Below, piece after piece: positions 52,945 through 63,770 of a DNA stretch of 64,000 nucleotides. Below the pieces are notes generated by a model that did no database searches, had not been told where the DNA came from, and worked only from the letters and a program-made list of their open reading frames with translations. The translations under genes and the position numbers were made by a program. The stretch covers positions 78,171,791 through 78,235,790 of the forward strand of contig JAKSZU010000013.1 of assembly GCA_026018925.1 (NCBI GenBank). The letters are read 5' to 3'. Source of the DNA: Tupaia tana. Lineage: Eukaryota > Chordata > Mammalia > Scandentia > Tupaiidae. Numbering within the stretch: the first letter of the stretch is position 1; every line of letters begins with the position of its first letter.

Positions 52945-53112
52945 GTCAGTATTTTTTGGATCCTAAGGTGCAACAGAATCAGCTGGAGACCTCGTAAGTA
53001 GATTGCTGGACCCCACACACAGAGTTTCTGATTCTTCAGATCTGGTGTAGGGCCTGTGGATTTGCATTTTTAATAGGTTCCCAGATGAGGCTGATGCTGC
53101 TATTTGAGATGA
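52945..53112 (+). repeat. MER5-like hAT DNA transposon remnant
   Basis: CAACAGAATCAGCTGGAGACCTCGTAAG, TTTCTGATTCTTCAGATCTGG and TTCCCAGATGAGGCTGATGCTGC follow MER5A order. Confidence 0.75.
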
Positions 53113-53271
53113 GATGAAGATTTAATAGTACTAAGGAATAGTACTATTGTGCTAAGGAAGAACATTAAACAAAACCATTGGAAGTATAGCAAGACCAGAG
53201 AATAATAAATTTAAATTCACTATTAATATTAAACAGTAATTTAGTAAGAGATGAAATTATCTAAGTATTTT

Positions 53272-53527
53272 TTTTTTAGAGGTTTTTGCTATAGGGCGCG
53301 TGCGCTCGCCAGACAGACAGAGAGAGACAGAGAGACAGAAAGCGAGAAATCACCCCCCAGGGGGAATGGTCACGCGCAATCCCTTCTCCTCCATTCTCCT
53401 CTCAGGATCTTGGGCACGCACGCACACGCGCCCAGCGTGAGTTGTAAGCCACCGGGTCCGAGACGCGAACCGCGGTCGACTACGTGGGAGTCCAACGACA
53501 TAGCCATTACACTAACTGCTGGTTCCC
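53272..53527 (-). mobile_element. Antisense type L SINE (young, GGAACC subfamily)
   Basis: AGAGGTTTTTGCTATAGGGCG, CCCCCCAGGGGGAATGG, inverted B box AGACGCGAACCGCGG. TSD TCTAAGTATTTT at 53260-53271 and 53528-53539. Confidence 0.95.
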
Positions 53528-53559
53528 TCTAAGTATTTTAATTGACAAAATACTTATTA

Positions 53560-53802
53560 TTTTTTTTAATTTGCCAGAGGGCACATATACTTGCCAGGAA
53601 GAGAAAAAGAGAGGGAAAGTAAGATAGCAACCCCCATGAAACAGTCACACAGAAATTCCTTCTCTTCCATTTCTCCCTTCTTTTGGGATTTTGGACATGC
53701 ACGGCTTGCCTACGTGTTCCTCGGGTTAATGGGTCTGGGACTCAAGCTGCCGTGTTGTTCATGGGATCTAGCTGCCTTAACCACCACTCCATTGGCTGGC
53801 CC
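53560..53802 (-). mobile_element. Antisense type C SINE
   Basis: AATTTGCCAGAGGGCACATATAC, GATTTTGGACATGCACGG, and a head ending ATTGGCTGGCCC. TTGACAAAATACTTATT and TTGACATAATTATT flank it. Confidence 0.75.
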
Positions 53803-54037
53803 TTGACATAATTATTCTACTACCTATAAATAGGCTATCATTTCAAGTATTCACAGACTGTTTACATTTAATCACAGATTAATATATCTTTTTACCCCTT
53901 TATAAATATCCGCTTACAAAGAACAAGACAGAAACAAATATGATGAAAGTTTTTGGTATATATATGTAGTGTGTCTGTATACCTATGCAAATATACACAC
54001 ATATATATGTATACACACACATTTACATGCATATATA

Positions 54038-54374
54038 CACTAGTCCTTTCATATTGGCAGTTTTGTGGCCTGCAATTTTAGTTACTTGCAGTCAACTACA
54101 GGCCAAAAATGGTAAGTCCAGTACAGCAAGAAAGTTTTAGAGATATATATGCATAACTTTTATTACACTTTATTGTTAAAATAGCCTATTTTATTTTGCT
54201 GTTGTAAAATCTCTTACTATTCCTAATTTATAAATTAAATTTTATCCTAGGTATATATATATATATATATATATATAGGGAAAACATAGCAATATATAAG
54301 TTTCAGTACTGGCCATAGTTTGAGGTATCCACCAGAAGTCTGGGAATGTATCCTGTGAGGTAAGAGGCCTATTG
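54038..54374 (+). mobile_element. Tigger/MER2-like DNA transposon, non-autonomous
   Basis: Starts CACTAGTCCTTTCATATTGG, then GTTACTTGCAGTCAACTAC, CATAACTTTTATTACACTTTATTGTTA, CTAATTTATAAATTAAATTTTATC and ends GGGAATGTATCCTGTGAGGTAAGAG. This is the order of a Tigger terminal region; no transposase frame remains. Confidence 0.75.
54250..54278. repeat. TA dinucleotide microsatellite
   Basis: About 14 TA units inside the Tigger-like element, with AC/AT-rich DNA also at 53958-54036. Confidence 0.85.
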
Positions 54375-55135
54375 TGGTATGATATACCACACAGAAGCTA
54401 GAAAAAGAATGAAAAACTACTTTTAAACAGTTCAAATAGGTAATTACCAAGAAATTATGAAGCAATAAGAAAATATAGGAAACAGTGAATTTATAAATAA
54501 TTATCAGAACTAAACAGACAAACTCCGTCAAGTTTAATTAAGATAAAAGCAGAAAAATATGTGCATAAAATGATAGCCCCATAATAGTAATATAGTGATA
54601 AATATGCAAAATAAAAATTAAAAGAACGTGGACAATTACAACAGTGAATTAGAGTTTCTTTAAGAAATGAATAAGTGTCTTCAAAAAATATAAAAATGAT
54701 TAAATCTCACCCCTGTCACATAGGGTAGAAGTAATTATGGATAATTCTTCCCCAATTGACAGGACTGAAACATTTCCATATCATTTGCACTGTGCTACAA
54801 TGTAGAACCTAATGAGTTTATAGCCAGTCAAAGGTAATATATTTTAAATATTCTTCACAGAGAGGGTTAAAAAAGAGACTATGAAATCAATCTTGTGAAT
54901 TTTAAATCTTACCAAAAAAAAAAAAAAAAAAAGTGAACAGAGGATACCACAGAACCTAGTGGTTTATTCTGTAAAAGAAAGGATTATTAGGAATTTATTA
55001 TAGTAAGATATATCCATAGACTCATAGACCGTTAAAAAACATCATTGCCCTAATACATAATGAAAAAGCATAAAATACATAAAATATTATACCCATTTTA
55101 CTAGAAAACTTAGCGTTATTGTGAGTATCTGTCTT
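54375..55135 (+). other. A-rich, possibly sense L1-derived sequence
   Basis: GAAGCTAGAAAAAGAATGAAAAAC and the general A bias suggest an old sense L1, but no firm landmark. An 18-A run lies at 54914-54932. Confidence 0.35.
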
Positions 55136-55383
55136 GGACCAGCCAGACGGTGTGGTGGTGAAGGTGGCTGGATCCCACATAGCTGATTACATTGTTCAAG
55201 TCCTGGACCCACCACCTTACTACACTGGGCACATATGTATGATTCCCAAAATTCCTAGAGGAGAAGGGATTGCCGTGTGGCCAACCTCCTAGAGGGTGAT
55301 TTCTCGCTTTCCTACTCTCTTACTCTCTGGTGAGTGCATATGCCTTATAGCAATATGAAAAAAAACAAAACCGAAAAATAAAA
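55136..55383 (+). mobile_element. Sense type L/C SINE
   Basis: GGACCAGCCAGACGGTGTGG, TTGTTCAAGTCCTGGACC, AGAGGGTGATTTCTCGC and CTTATAGCAATATG tail. AGTATCTGTCTT (55124-55135) and AGTACCTGTCTT (55384-55395) flank it. Confidence 0.85.
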
Positions 55384-55395
55384 AGTACCTGTCTT

Positions 55396-55970
55396 AGCCA
55401 AAATCACACTTGGTGATCAATTATGGTTATCCAGAACTCCTACTAATCTTATAAAATTAGTGGGAACATTACAGTTTCCAAAAATACAGGATTTGATTAG
55501 GTCAGTTTGTCCTACTTATATGGAACATATCTTGTAGGTGGTGTGTGTATCTAGCCATCCTAAAAGTTCTTGGGCTCCTTTCTACCTTTGTAATTACTCC
55601 CTGATGGTATCAACTGTGGTTTGAGTAGAGATTGTTTACATGGCACACATGGCTCCAGCCAGGGTGCATGTGTGGAAAAGAGCTGTTTGGGATCTCTGTT
55701 CTCAAGAGAAGAGTGGACTGGAAGGCATTTCTAGGGCTTCTTCTGCAACACGTATAGTTCATGAGTGTCACTTGTCTGAGCCATACAGCATCTGTGATAG
55801 AGAATACTCAGGTGCAGAAGTTCAGAATGAAAGATGATATAGTATGAATGCAGCTCCCCACCATAAAAATTCTTACAAATATTGGTAATGGCACTGAACT
55901 TCCTGCAGCTCTGTGGTTTGAGGTTTTGAGTTATTTTCTTTGGCTACTAAAGGACACAGTGATACAAAAA
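55396..55970 (+). other. Unclassified intergenic sequence
   Basis: Nothing recognised. A 65-aa frame at 55640-55837 is unsupported. Confidence 0.35.
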
Positions 55971-56484
55971 GGGTAGGAATGGTACTGGAACAATTGGATA
56001 TCAAAATGCAAAAGAATGAGGTCAAACTCTAACTTCACACAATACACAAAAATGAACTCAAAATGGATTAATGATCTAAATTTAAGAATTAATATTATAC
56101 TATTTTTGAAGAAAATGTGAATGTAAAATCTTCATGGCATTGGATTTGGCAATGGTTTCTTAAACATGACACCAAAAGCTCAATGAAAAAAATAGGTGCT
56201 AAATTTCATCAAAAGAAAAACTTTTGTGTTTCAAAAGTCTTCAAAGGATACCATCAATAAAGTGAAAAGGTAATCCACAGAGTGGAAGAAAATATTTGCA
56301 AACCATGTATCTGATAAGATACTTGTATGTAGACTATTTAAAGAACTCTTACATCATAATTAGGAGACCACTCAATTAAAAGTGAGTAGATATTTCTCCA
56401 AAGAAGATACACAGATGATCAATAAGCACATGAAAAAATACTGAATTATCATTAGTCATCAGGAATATGTAAATCACACATACT
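55971..56484 (+). repeat. Sense L1 ORF2 3' fragment
   Basis: GGTACTGGAACAATTGGATATC, AACTCAAAATGGATTAATGATC and GAGTAGATATTTCTCCAAAGAAGA are L1 ORF2 phrases in sense order. Confidence 0.8.
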
Positions 56485-56538
56485 TTAAAAAATGATTATT
56501 ATTCATTTATTTAATTTTATTTGTTATTATTTATTTTT
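56485..56538 (-). mobile_element. Inverted type S SINE tail, truncated at a duplication edge
   Basis: TTTAAAAAATGATTATTATTC, ATTTATTTAATTTTATTTG, TATTATTTATTTTT is the inverted type S tail. The body is missing and the duplicated segment begins at 56539. Confidence 0.5.
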
Positions 56539-56765
56539 TAGATGAGGTTAAAATCAGGCCAGATGGGGCAGGATATTTACCATGTGTCCAAGCTGTTGCT
56601 CTGTCCTGGCCTCCTCTCTTTCCTCTCCTAGTTTCTGGTCTGGGTGCTGTTCTCCCTAATTTTTGACACACCGTTCCCTGGCCAATCTTGATGTTCTAGG
56701 ACACTAGGTGACACTAGAAAGTTACAATTTTTTCTGAGCCATGGTTTCCTCATTTAAAACTTGGG

Positions 56766-56951
56766 GGACCAGCAGGTGGTGTGGTGGTTGAGGGTGTTGG
56801 ATTCCCACATGGCTGAACGCAGTTCAAGTATTGGACCTGGCAGCTTGCTCTCTCACTTTCTCTCTCTCTCTTTCTCTCTGCCTGGATCAAACTAAAAAAC
56901 ATAATAATAATAAATAAAGTTAAGTAAAATATTTAAAAAAAAAAAAAACAA
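56766..56951 (+). mobile_element. Sense type S SINE inside duplication copy 1
   Basis: GGACCAGCAGGTGGTGTGGTGG, CAGTTCAAGTATTGGACC, (CT)n, TAATAAATAAAGTTAAGTAAAA tail. TSD AAAACTTGGG at 56756-56765 and 56952-56961; the other copy has the empty site. Confidence 0.95.
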
Positions 56952-57020
56952 AAAACTTGGGAATAATAATCCCTACATCTTCAGGATTGTGATGAGAATT
57001 TTCAAAAGTGCATGATTATG

Positions 57021-57284
57021 GGAACCAGCAGATAGCGTAATGGCTATGTCACTGGACTCCCACGTAGTCGACCGTGGTTCGCGTCCCGGACCCAGTGGCT
57101 TAAAACTCACGCCGGGCGCGTGTGTGTGCGTACCAAAGATCCCGAGAGGAGAATGGAGGAGAAGGGATTGCGGCGTGACCATCCTTCCTGGGGGGTGATT
57201 TCTCGCTTTCTGTCTCTATGTCTCTTCTCTGTCTGGTGAGCGCACGTGCCCTATAGTGAAAAAAACCTCTCCAAAAAAAAAAAA
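57021..57284 (+). mobile_element. Sense type L SINE inside duplication copy 1 (GGAACC subfamily)
   Basis: GGAACCAGCAGATAGCGTAATGG, B box variant GGTTCGCGTCCCGG, GTGACCATCCTTCCTGGGG, CCTATAGTGAAAAAAACCTC. 17-bp exact TSD AAAAGTGCATGATTATG (57004-57020, 57285-57301); the empty site is kept at 58.77 kb. Confidence 0.97.
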
Positions 57285-57327
57285 AAAAGTGCATGATTAT
57301 GAAATTTAGCATCATAGTAGGCATATT

Positions 57328-57659
57328 GTACATATCCTGGAGTAATGCCAATTTCAGTGGCCTTCCAAAGGGTCAATTTACAAATTGCTAATAAAATATT
57401 AATTAATATTTTTTTGCCATTTTCATGGGACATAGAGACATCAGTTGTCTGCTATAAGTCACCAATCTTGGCCAGTCTCCTTTCTGGTCAAATTTATTTG
57501 CTGAAAAGGTTAATGTAGAGTAACTTATATATAGCTTAGGGAGCTTGAGACTCATAGCTGTATTGGTAACAATTAAAATAATTAGGAAGGCATTTGGAAA
57601 ACTTCAACTTTGATAGTGATTTCAGAAGAGGCAATAAGGAGGCCTTTGTCAGAAATAGT
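57328..57659 (+). other. Unclassified intergenic sequence
   Basis: Nothing recognised. Confidence 0.35.
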
Positions 57660-57960
57660 GTTAGCTAGATCAGTGGACCTAAAATCTGATTACTACCATA
57701 CATCAAAATAAATTCCAGATGGATTCAAGAGTTAAAGGAATGTACAGTCAGAAAATAGACCAAAGTAAAATAATTTTTTTCCTCTTCCAGCAGAATACCT
57801 TACTAAGTATTGAAATCACAGAAAAATAAGCATAAGAAAAAGAATTCCAAGTTTAGGCCTATAAAATGAAAAACTTCTGTCTAACAACAAAAATAACCAA
57901 AATTGAAAAGGCAAACATTTTGAATGTATTTGTAGTGAAAATGACAAATTCATGGTCCTA
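57660..57960 (+). repeat. Sense L1 ORF2 fragment
   Basis: ACATCAAAATAAATTCCAGATGGATTCAAGAGTTAAA is an L1 ORF2 3' phrase; GCCTATAAAATGAAAAACTTCTG fits the following part. It differs from 55971-56484 and so comes from another L1 copy. Confidence 0.7.
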
Positions 57961-58069
57961 GCATTTCGTATCTGCATGGAGTCTTAGGAATTCCTTTGGT
58001 CAAATCCCCTTAGGGGTCCTGTGAGATATTAGTTCCACTCTGGGCTATGGTTGAGTTACTATAGAAAGG

Positions 58070-58315
58070 CCATCCAGAGTATTGGTTAAGATCATTGCAG
58101 TCTCTAGGTCTGGGTTTATGTTGTAGCATTACTACCTACCAGCTATGTTACCTTGCGGAACTCATTTCTCTCTGAGCCTTACTTTCTTCATCTGTAACAA
58201 GGAGGTTCATGACAACCTTTGCTTCACATGGTATCGTAAGAATAAGATGAGATTAAGGATTTTTAAAGTCCATATCTTCTAGTGATATCTGACACATAGA
58301 GCTCAATAGTGACAG
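58070..58315 (+). repeat. MIR, sense
   Basis: CTACCTACCAGCTATGTTACCTTGCG, TCTGAGCCTTACTTTCTTCATCTG and CTGACACATAGAGCTCAATAG. Confidence 0.8.
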
Positions 58316-58388
58316 TGCTTTATTTATCATTTCTGTTATCCTCATTACTGTTATCATTATCCTTACTAACAGTCATTACTGTTAATAC

Positions 58389-58416
58389 CATCATCATCAT
58401 CATCATCATCATCATC
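58389..58416. repeat. ATC trinucleotide microsatellite
   Basis: Nine consecutive CAT/ATC units. Confidence 0.9.
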
Positions 58417-58498
58417 AGTAGTGTTTGAATGCTAAATCATCTTTCCTGGGTGCTAGAAGCTTTTTGGAATTTTTAAGGTGGAAAGTGAGCCTTCCAGG

Positions 58499-58810
58499 TA
58501 GATGAGGTTAAAATCAGGCTAGGTAGGGCAGGATATTTACCATGTGTCCAAGTTGTTGCTCTGTCCTAGCCTCCTCTCTTCCCTCTCCTAGTTTCTGGGC
58601 TGGGCGTTGTTTTCCCTAATTTTTGACACTCCATTCCCTGGCCAATCTTGATGTTCTGGGACACTAGGTGACACTAGAAAGTTACAATTTTTTCTGAGCC
58701 ATGGTTTCCTCATTGAAAATTTGGGAATAATAATCCCTACATCTACAGGATTGTGATGAGAATTTTCAAAAGTGCATGATTATAAAATTTAGCATCATAG
58801 TAGGCATATT
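58499..58810 (+). repeat. Local duplication, copy 2 (no SINEs)
   Basis: Direct-repeat partner of 56539-57327, 312 bp. Carries GAAAATTTGGG and AAAAGTGCATGATTATA where copy 1 has SINE insertions. Confidence 0.9.
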
Positions 58811-60331
58811 ATAGATCTCCCACAACTCTTAATTAATTCTAAGAGAAGGTGACTTGTTCAATGTCACCTATCTTGTTGAACCAAGGAATGCCCTTGGGCA
58901 CACAGTATCTAACTATTGTTAGATTTATGGCCTCATCTCATGTTAAATATGGAAAGACAGGCTGTTGCTTGGCTATGCGATGCTTGACCCAGTTTTCTCT
59001 GAGCTCCATATTCATCCACTTCTGTAATTCCTAGATTGGCTTTTCCTCATTTAGTAGCAATAGCCTTTTGGCTTTCTGTGATAGCTTTCTTTCTTTCTTT
59101 CTTTCTTTTTTTTTTTTTTTTCTTTTCAGATCACTTGTGACCAGTTTTTTTTTTTTTTAATACAGAATTTGAAGAATCAAATCTGACACCCCTCCCCCAT
59201 ATAACAGTTGGCAAAAACACTAAAAATATGCTAAAACCTAATTTTATGTGTATACTTTTTTTTAACCCCCAAAGAAATAATAAAAAAAAATTATACTTGC
59301 AAAACATGTAGTATGGGTCTTGAATCAAGTAATCAAGCTACTTCTGCCAGATGCATCTGACAGCAACCAAGAGGGTCTGGACTCCTGGGATTGCCTTCCC
59401 TGTGTGTAGTCACCCACCCATCTGCACTTGGAATGTATGCAGGGTATAGACTGGATGTGGCCCACCCTCCAGTATGCAGTTCCTGGTGTTAAAAGGCAAC
59501 ACTAGGGACGTTTTTTATGTTGTCATTTCAAACAGCATATTTCTGCCTCAACAGTCTGATGCTGAAGCAGACCTCCTCTGGAAAAGCAAGTCTGTTTCTT
59601 GTGCAATTCCTCCCAACCCCCTCCCACTCTAGCCATATGCTTTTTCTATCTAACTCCCATCTCTTGGTTGCCATACGGTTTGGCAGAATCTTGGCATGGG
59701 GCTCACAGATCTGAATTTATGTTGGGTGTGGTGTCTGACCACTCTCCCTTGTCTGTCCAGCTTTAAACCTTCTGTAGTGCTATAGATATGAAATGGTAGC
59801 ATGGTTTTGAGTTGTTCTCTGGTAGTTGGACTCAGTTGTATCTCATTGATATTGATATGCTCAATCTGATTTTTAAAACGCCTTTTAATTTAAAGAATTT
59901 TATTGGGAAGGTGTTCTTAGCATATGTTTCCAAATGACATTATTCTGTAACTCTAATTCACTGGGAACAGATTCAGTAGACGCTGGATCATATGCCCCTT
60001 GGATGTGATTTCTTTACCTTCATGTCATAGTGCCACAGTGCCAGGCACCATTGATGAATGAATCGAATTACTCAATGTAGAAGATGTACTTGCAGTGTAA
60101 TGACCTTCATTCTGCAAATACCCCAGGGTCAGTTGTGAAACACTGTGGAAAGTCTACACACTATCAGATGTCATCTTGTTTTTCCTGACCTCTCCTTTCC
60201 TCTGTAACTTTCTATTGGTTTCCCTGGCTTCCTTCTTCTACAGGGTCTCTGTTTCCTGAAATCCTGAGCTCATCATGATTGAGAAAAACACCTGTGTTCT
60301 GTTTCCTTAACACTTTGGTAGTCCCACCAAC
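58811..60331 (+). other. Unclassified sequence with CTTT/poly-T tracts
   Basis: (CTTT)n and T runs at 59085-59160, otherwise unique-looking. Small frames at 58849, 59131 and 59517 are unsupported. Confidence 0.4.
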
Positions 60332-60382
60332 CAGCCACCACGTGGGCTATAGCCGACTTAACCACCATGCCACAGGCTGATC
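60332..60382 (-). mobile_element. Antisense SINE head fragment
   Basis: CCACCACGTGGGCTATAGCCG, ACTTAACCACCATGCCACAGG: only the 5' head of a type C/S SINE. Confidence 0.5.
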
Positions 60383-61080
60383 TGAGAACAATTTTCTTCA
60401 AAGAACCCTGACCCTGACTCTCCTGAGCATATCTAGGCCAAAGGTAAAGGATGAACTAAGAGCTCCAGGCCCCATTTGTGGCCACCTTTCAACTTTGAGC
60501 TTTAGCCAAAGTTCTGAGACACATTGTGGGGAATTTTATTGAGAGAATGTACCAGATAGGAAGAGTTCAGTCTTGGAGAAATTTGAACTTGAATTGTACA
60601 GATTCATAAACTGAGACTGCCTCACTCTTCAGTGAAGCTCACCCAGCTGCAGCTGATGCTGTAGTGGACCCTGTTTCCCCCTGGAGGCGTGAGTCTCTTT
60701 CAGCACATTTTGAGTTAAAGGATCTGGCTAGAAACCAGTGAAGGGTAGTCAAAAGAAGAGGTTGTAGGCAAATTCAACAACACCTGCAGCCCACTGTGGA
60801 CCACTGTGGACCATGAGAAAGAGGAAGCAGGTTCATTGACAACGGTTGGTCCTGGTGATGACCAAGTGTGCCACCAGAAAACAGGACATCAGCGAGTGTG
60901 ACTCATTCCTCCACTTGATGATACTGAGCATGTGTGCTCAGTGAGTCAATCTGAGAGTGCTGGAGTGTGTTTGAATAGAATTAGTATGTTTGAAAAAACA
61001 TTGAGTGTTATTTCAATTAAGATGAACCTCACTGGAAGAGAATTTGATTTTCTAAGGTATGTGTGTGTGTGAGGGGCAGG
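60383..61080 (+). other. Unclassified intergenic sequence
   Basis: Nothing recognised. Confidence 0.35.
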
Positions 61081-61310
61081 GGAGGAGAAGGTGGAGAAAA
61101 AGAAAGAGAAAAAGGAAAAGAGAAAGGTTGAGAGGGAGAATAGAGGAAAAGAAAGGGAAAGAAGGAAAAAGAGAATGAGAAAGAAAGAAAGAAAAGGAAA
61201 GAGAGGGAAGGAGACAAAGGGAAAGAGAGAGGCAGGAAGGGGGAGAGAGGGTGGAGGGAGGAAGAAAGAGAAAGAAAAAGGGAGAGAGAATGTAAGAGCA
61301 AGAGAGCCAG
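61081..61310 (+). repeat. Polypurine (GA-rich) tract, about 220 bp
   Basis: Almost pure A/G on the + strand with AAGAAAG/GGAAAGAG units. The long frames read across it (Lys/Glu/Arg on +, Ser/Phe/Leu/Pro on -) are low-complexity artefacts. Confidence 0.85.
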
Positions 61311-61394
61311 AATGTGGGTTCAGACACATGAGCTCTAGCCTGGGTAAAAGACAGCCACACAGAGCAGAGAGCTGAGCAGTGGTTGCAGTGGGTA

Positions 61395-61680
61395 TTAACG
61401 GTACATTGTGGGCCTGCTCCATGTTGCAGCAGTAAAGCTCTGATCATAGAAAGCCAGTCCCACATGGCCACTGTGGTTCAAATCCCTGGCCTTGTCAATC
61501 TGAGACGTTCCAGGTATGGGACGGTGCCCCAAATCCAAAGGGCCAGAGGCCTGGAGGAAGAGAAGCATGGAGTGACCAGACCCTGTGGAGGGCATTCATC
61601 TCTTTCTTTTTTCTGTGTGTATGTCTCTGTCTCTCACATGCTCATGGTATCGTGAATAAAGAAAATTTTAAAAAAGTGGA
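61395..61680 (+). mobile_element. Sense type D SINE-like repeat
   Basis: CAGTCCCACATGGCCACTGTGG, B box GGTTCAAATCCC, CCAAATCCAAAGGGCC, TGTCTCTGTCTCTCACATGC and a GAATAAAGAAAATTTT tail with AATAAA. The head is diverged from type L. Confidence 0.55.
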
Positions 61681-62042
61681 TTTGTGCCACTTCAGTGGAT
61701 TGTTCAGTTGTCACTGAGTTGTGCCTGGCCTCCTGCCCATCCTCTTGGGGCTCAGATCTATGTCACAAAGGACATTCATACAAGAGGTTCAATGCTAAAT
61801 ACTCCAAGGGACAGGCAGACAGGAGATGCCTAGGGGAGCAGGTATTTGGCGTAGGACTTGAGGAGAAAGATTAGGAAGGGTGTGAGTAGAGAAAGAACGT
61901 GTAGGAGAAGGGAGCAGCGGCAGCTGCTGGCGGATCAGGCACTGGACACAGAACCTGTACACCCAGCCACGGAGGAGACTGCACAGGCCAGGACCTGGTC
62001 AGGGCCAGGGTGACCAATACTTCAGCTATGGCCTTTGCTTCT
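61681..62042 (+). other. Unclassified intergenic sequence
   Basis: Nothing recognised. Confidence 0.35.
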
Positions 62043-62059
62043 TGCCTTCTTCAACCTTT

Positions 62060-62249
62060 TTTTTTTAAAAAAAGAATGACTTATTTTTATTTAATTCCAT
62101 TCGTAATTATTATTTTTTAATTTTACCAGACAGAGACAGAGAAAGAGAGAAAGGGAAAGTGAGGAAGCAAGTTGCCAGGCCCAGGACTTGAACCATGATC
62201 GGCCACATGGGAATCTAGCACGTTTAACTACCATGTCACTTGCTGGCCC
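62060..62249 (-). mobile_element. Antisense type S SINE with a 17-bp exact TSD
   Basis: AAAGAATGACTTATTTTTATT, AATTTTACCAGACAGAG, AAGCAAGTTGCCAGGCCCAGG and a head ending CACTTGCTGGCCC. TGCCTTCTTCAACCTTT at 62043-62059 and 62250-62266. Confidence 0.95.
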
Positions 62250-62509
62250 TGCCTTCTTCAACCTTTAGTAGCTTCCCAGCTCCCTGTAAAGTTGGAGTTC
62301 AGGTCATGGCCTCTCTCTGGTGGCCTCCAATGCTCAACTTACAGGGACGCCTCCTACCCAGTCCCTCAGCCAGCTCCCTAGCTCCCAGGCAGATGGGGTG
62401 TCAGAGGACAGCTTCACACTTCTTGAGCCTGCATGACCTGCCCTCCCAGTCCTGCCACAGCCCCTGGCAGGTTGGAGGTGCCATGGAGACTTGTTCAGTG
62501 AAGAAGTGC

Positions 62510-62690
62510 AGGGGCAAGAGAAGAGGCTTTGGAGTTAGAAAGCCCAATTTTATCTCAGCTGTCTCATTTCCTACTGGACAAGTTTGGGCAAGTTACTAAC
62601 CTTCTCTGGGTCCAGTTTCCACTTAGCCCTGGGGGTGATTATAGGACTCAAATGCTTTCACTGCTAAGAAATGTACACATATCAGTTAAC
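62510..62690 (+). repeat. MIR, sense
   Basis: GAGGCTTTGGAGTTAGAAAGCCC, GTTTGGGCAAGTTACTAACCTTCTCTGG: MIR core. Confidence 0.75.
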
Positions 62691-63554
62691 AGGATGCTGA
62701 GGTAATAGTGTGAAAAATGACAAAAAATGGTGTTTTCAACTCAGAAATGTTCACAACTAATTTTCCACGGCCACACACATCAGTGCTGCTGTTGTTATTT
62801 TTAACCTTTTCTGAAGGTAAAAATGACCTGAAACTCCTATTAGAAAGATTGCTGGGTCCTCGTCAGAATCGGAATTTTCAGGGAGAAGCCTGCTCATCTG
62901 TGGACTTAGCCACATTCCAGGTCAGGGGCCAGGGGGACCAGTACTCCGGCTGATGGCTGTGGACTTTGCTTATTGTCAGTAGGCAGGTGTGGAAAATCTG
63001 GCTCTGTGATGCTATGCAACACCCAGGTGCTAGAATCCAGTGGAAAAGGAGAGTGAGAAGTGGAGGTTGAGGTGGGAAAAGAGGCACTCCATAATTTCCT
63101 AGGGGTGAGGATTGCAGCCTCGTTATTTAAGGAGTGAGTGGTAGAGTTCTTGTTATTAGCCCGGCCTGTGGCTCAGAGCTAGGAGCCTTTGCTCCAAGGC
63201 TGCCCTTCTCCCTGTCATTCTCCTGAAGATTAACAGCTCTGTCTGCAGCAGCTGCACCTGTGGGAGAAGCTAAATGCGTGAAGTCATGGCAGGGCACCGA
63301 GGGTGGCCATCTAGCATCTGCTGAGGCTCTGGGGCAGGAGTCTGATGAGGGGCAAACTCCTCTGGGCAAGGCCAGCTTCCTCTCGACACAGAAGTGAGCT
63401 TACACAGTCCTCCTGGCCCTTGTGAGTGGAGAACTCCTCTGCTCTGGAATGCGTGGATTAGCCATCAAGGGCAGAAATGTCACATTACACTCTGTCACCT
63501 CTTAGGGAACAGGACACCTACTTTGTTTTCGGATTAGTTCTCCAGCAGAGCCTG
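62691..63554 (+). other. Unclassified, moderately GC-rich sequence
   Basis: No supported gene or repeat. Confidence 0.35.
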
Positions 63555-63770
63555 GTGGGGTGGCTGCAATGGCATGTGCTCTCCCTTGGAATTTTGGGGT
63601 TGGAAATGACTCACCACACCCAGGCTGGCCTGTGATCTGGGTTGACTGAGGAAGCCAGTGGATCACAACATGAATACTGTTGAGGGTGCCTGTCTCTCCA
63701 TCTCTCTCTCTCTCTCGTAGAAGAAGTAAATAAACTAAAAAATGAAACAAAACAAAAAAACCCAAAAAGC
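63555..63770 (+). mobile_element. Sense type D SINE-like repeat (tentative)
   Basis: CCAGCAGAGCCTGGTGGGGTGG, a CTGTCTCTCCATCTCTCTC run, GTAGAAGAAGTAAATAAAC and an A-rich tail. Its 3' part resembles 25580-25795. A and B boxes are poor. Confidence 0.4.

Larger units (their letters stand above)
56539..57327 (+). repeat. Local duplication, copy 1 (split by two SINEs)
   Basis: Segments 56539-56765, 56962-57020 and 57302-57327 together match 58499-58810 with about 17 differences over 311 bp by my count. Two SINEs sit inside. It includes a MIR-like piece (GTTTCCTCATTTAAAACTTGGGAATAATAATCC). Confidence 0.9.

Noticed and set aside
61029-61471. 90-158-aa frames over the GA-rich tract
   Set aside because: Low-complexity Lys/Glu/Arg or Ser/Phe/Leu/Pro translations of a polypurine run; no splice, domain or start context.
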